A program made the translations under genes and the position numbers. The notes beneath the pieces are model-generated. The model was not told the origin of the DNA and did not search any database. It saw only the letters and a list, made by a program, of their open reading frames with translations. A DNA stretch of 64,000 bases from Planctomycetales bacterium 10988 (GTDB lineage: Bacteria > Planctomycetota > Planctomycetia > Pirellulales > Pb10988). The stretch covers positions 1,302,001 through 1,366,000 of the forward strand of contig CP043547.1 of the NCBI GenBank assembly GCA_009664345.1. The letters run 5' to 3'. Numbering within the stretch: the first letter of the stretch is position 1; every line of letters begins with the position of its first letter. This document shows, one piece after another, positions 63,675 to 64,000 of the stretch.

Positions 63675-64000
63675 CTAAATATCGTAGTACATACAGAATT
63701 CATAGGGATGGGGACGAAGCTTCAATTGATTGACCTCGTTCTCCATCTTGTAAGAAATCCAGGTGTCGATGACATCCTTGGTGAAGACATCTCCTTTTAA
63801 TAGAAATTCGTGATCCTCCTGGAGTGCCATGAGTGACTCTTCCAAGGTCCCCGGAGTTTTGGGAATTTGAGCGAGTTCTTCCGGCGGAAGATCGTAAATA
63901 TCCTTATCGAGCGAATCACCGGGATCGATTTTATTTTGGATTCCATCCACCGCAGCCATCATCAACGCAGTAAAAGCCAAATAAGGATTGCAACTGGGGT
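63675..64000 (-). CDS. glnA: Glutamine synthetase type I, C-terminal part (5'-truncated by edge)
   Basis: About 108 residues visible; the frame is open through base 64000, so the N-terminal part is beyond the window. [23 protein letters not shown] is the characteristic GlnA C-terminal region, and the end has [20 protein letters not shown] and LRPHPYEF. It ligates ammonia to glutamate. The visible part reads like a normal GSI-beta type; adenylylation site not visible. Confidence 0.93.
   Translation of the reverse strand, partial: PSCNPYLAFTALMMAAVDGIQNKIDPGDSLDKDIYDLPPEELAQIPKTPGTLEESLMALQEDHEFLLKGDVFTKDVIDTWISYKMENEVNQLKLRPHPYEFCMYYDI

Overview
The window is chromosomal DNA of a planctomycete (phylum Planctomycetota; class Planctomycetia is likely, the order cannot be fixed by eye). 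Four things point there: a giant secreted protein with a LEPR-XLL-type N-terminus, ELWxSDGT repeats and FG-GAP repeats; a solitary formyl-methanofuran dehydrogenase A-type gene of the H4MPT-linked C1 pathway; several secreted proteins of planctomycete type; and long structured intergenic regions. Genes run in both directions in short operons, and many convergent pairs share a bidirectional hairpin terminator.

Layout. 1-4.9 kb (minus strand) is a surface-polysaccharide operon: glucose-1-phosphate cytidylyltransferase, CDP-glucose 4,6-dehydratase, an SDR epimerase/reductase, a UDP-galactopyranose-mutase-like flavoprotein and a family 2 glycosyltransferase cut by the window edge. 5.4-10.46 kb is an accessory hotspot. 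It holds tRNA-Lys(CTT) with its own promoter, a tyrosine integrase whose reading frame ends inside the tRNA gene, an AlpA-like HTH protein, a zinc-ribbon protein, an intact IS5/IS427-type element (7972-8911), a truncated sigma-like gene behind an attenuator-like leader, and the wreck of a group II intron with an intact domain V. 10.46-15.65 kb is the 1726-residue repeat protein. 16.1-18.5 kb holds a candidate small RNA, a PAS-type histidine kinase and a lipoprotein. 18.6-21.1 kb is clpC. 21.1-24.4 kb has two long non-coding leaders around a secreted DUF1598-like protein. 24.4-28.6 kb holds an HTH-receiver regulator, a histidine kinase and an NhaC-type antiporter. 28.6-33.9 kb encodes a GldG-like membrane lipoprotein with an ABC ATPase and permease. 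35.0-38.1 kb is an iron(II) uptake operon (feoA-feoA-feoB plus a Cys-rich membrane protein). 38.1-50.4 kb mixes fhcA, secreted or membrane hypotheticals, a DacZ-like diadenylate cyclase, a THUMP-like methyltransferase and a pentapeptide-repeat protein. 50.4-57.1 kb is a compact minus-strand operon xseA-xseB-ispA-dxs-nadK, preceded by a degenerate SDR. 58-64 kb holds an MscS channel, a NarL-type regulator, a transglutaminase-like protein, rplM-rpsI, a secreted hypothetical and the end of glnA.

How the genes work together. The first operon should make a CDP-activated 6-deoxyhexose and use it in glycan assembly. The Feo operon imports ferrous iron. dxs and ispA supply prenyl diphosphates, co-transcribed with exonuclease VII and NAD kinase. 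The HTH-receiver protein and the kinase behind it probably form a two-component pair. The lipoprotein/ABC trio looks like a gliding-type or export ABC system of unknown substrate.

No single stretch is clearly a new defence or mobile system. The strongest leads are the integrase-tRNA coding overlap, the two overlapping hairpins at 9268-9314, the crossing helices at 21947-22055, the candidate small RNA at 16180-16281, the DacZ-like cyclase and the active-site-less SDR. All calls come from reading the sequence; no database search was possible.
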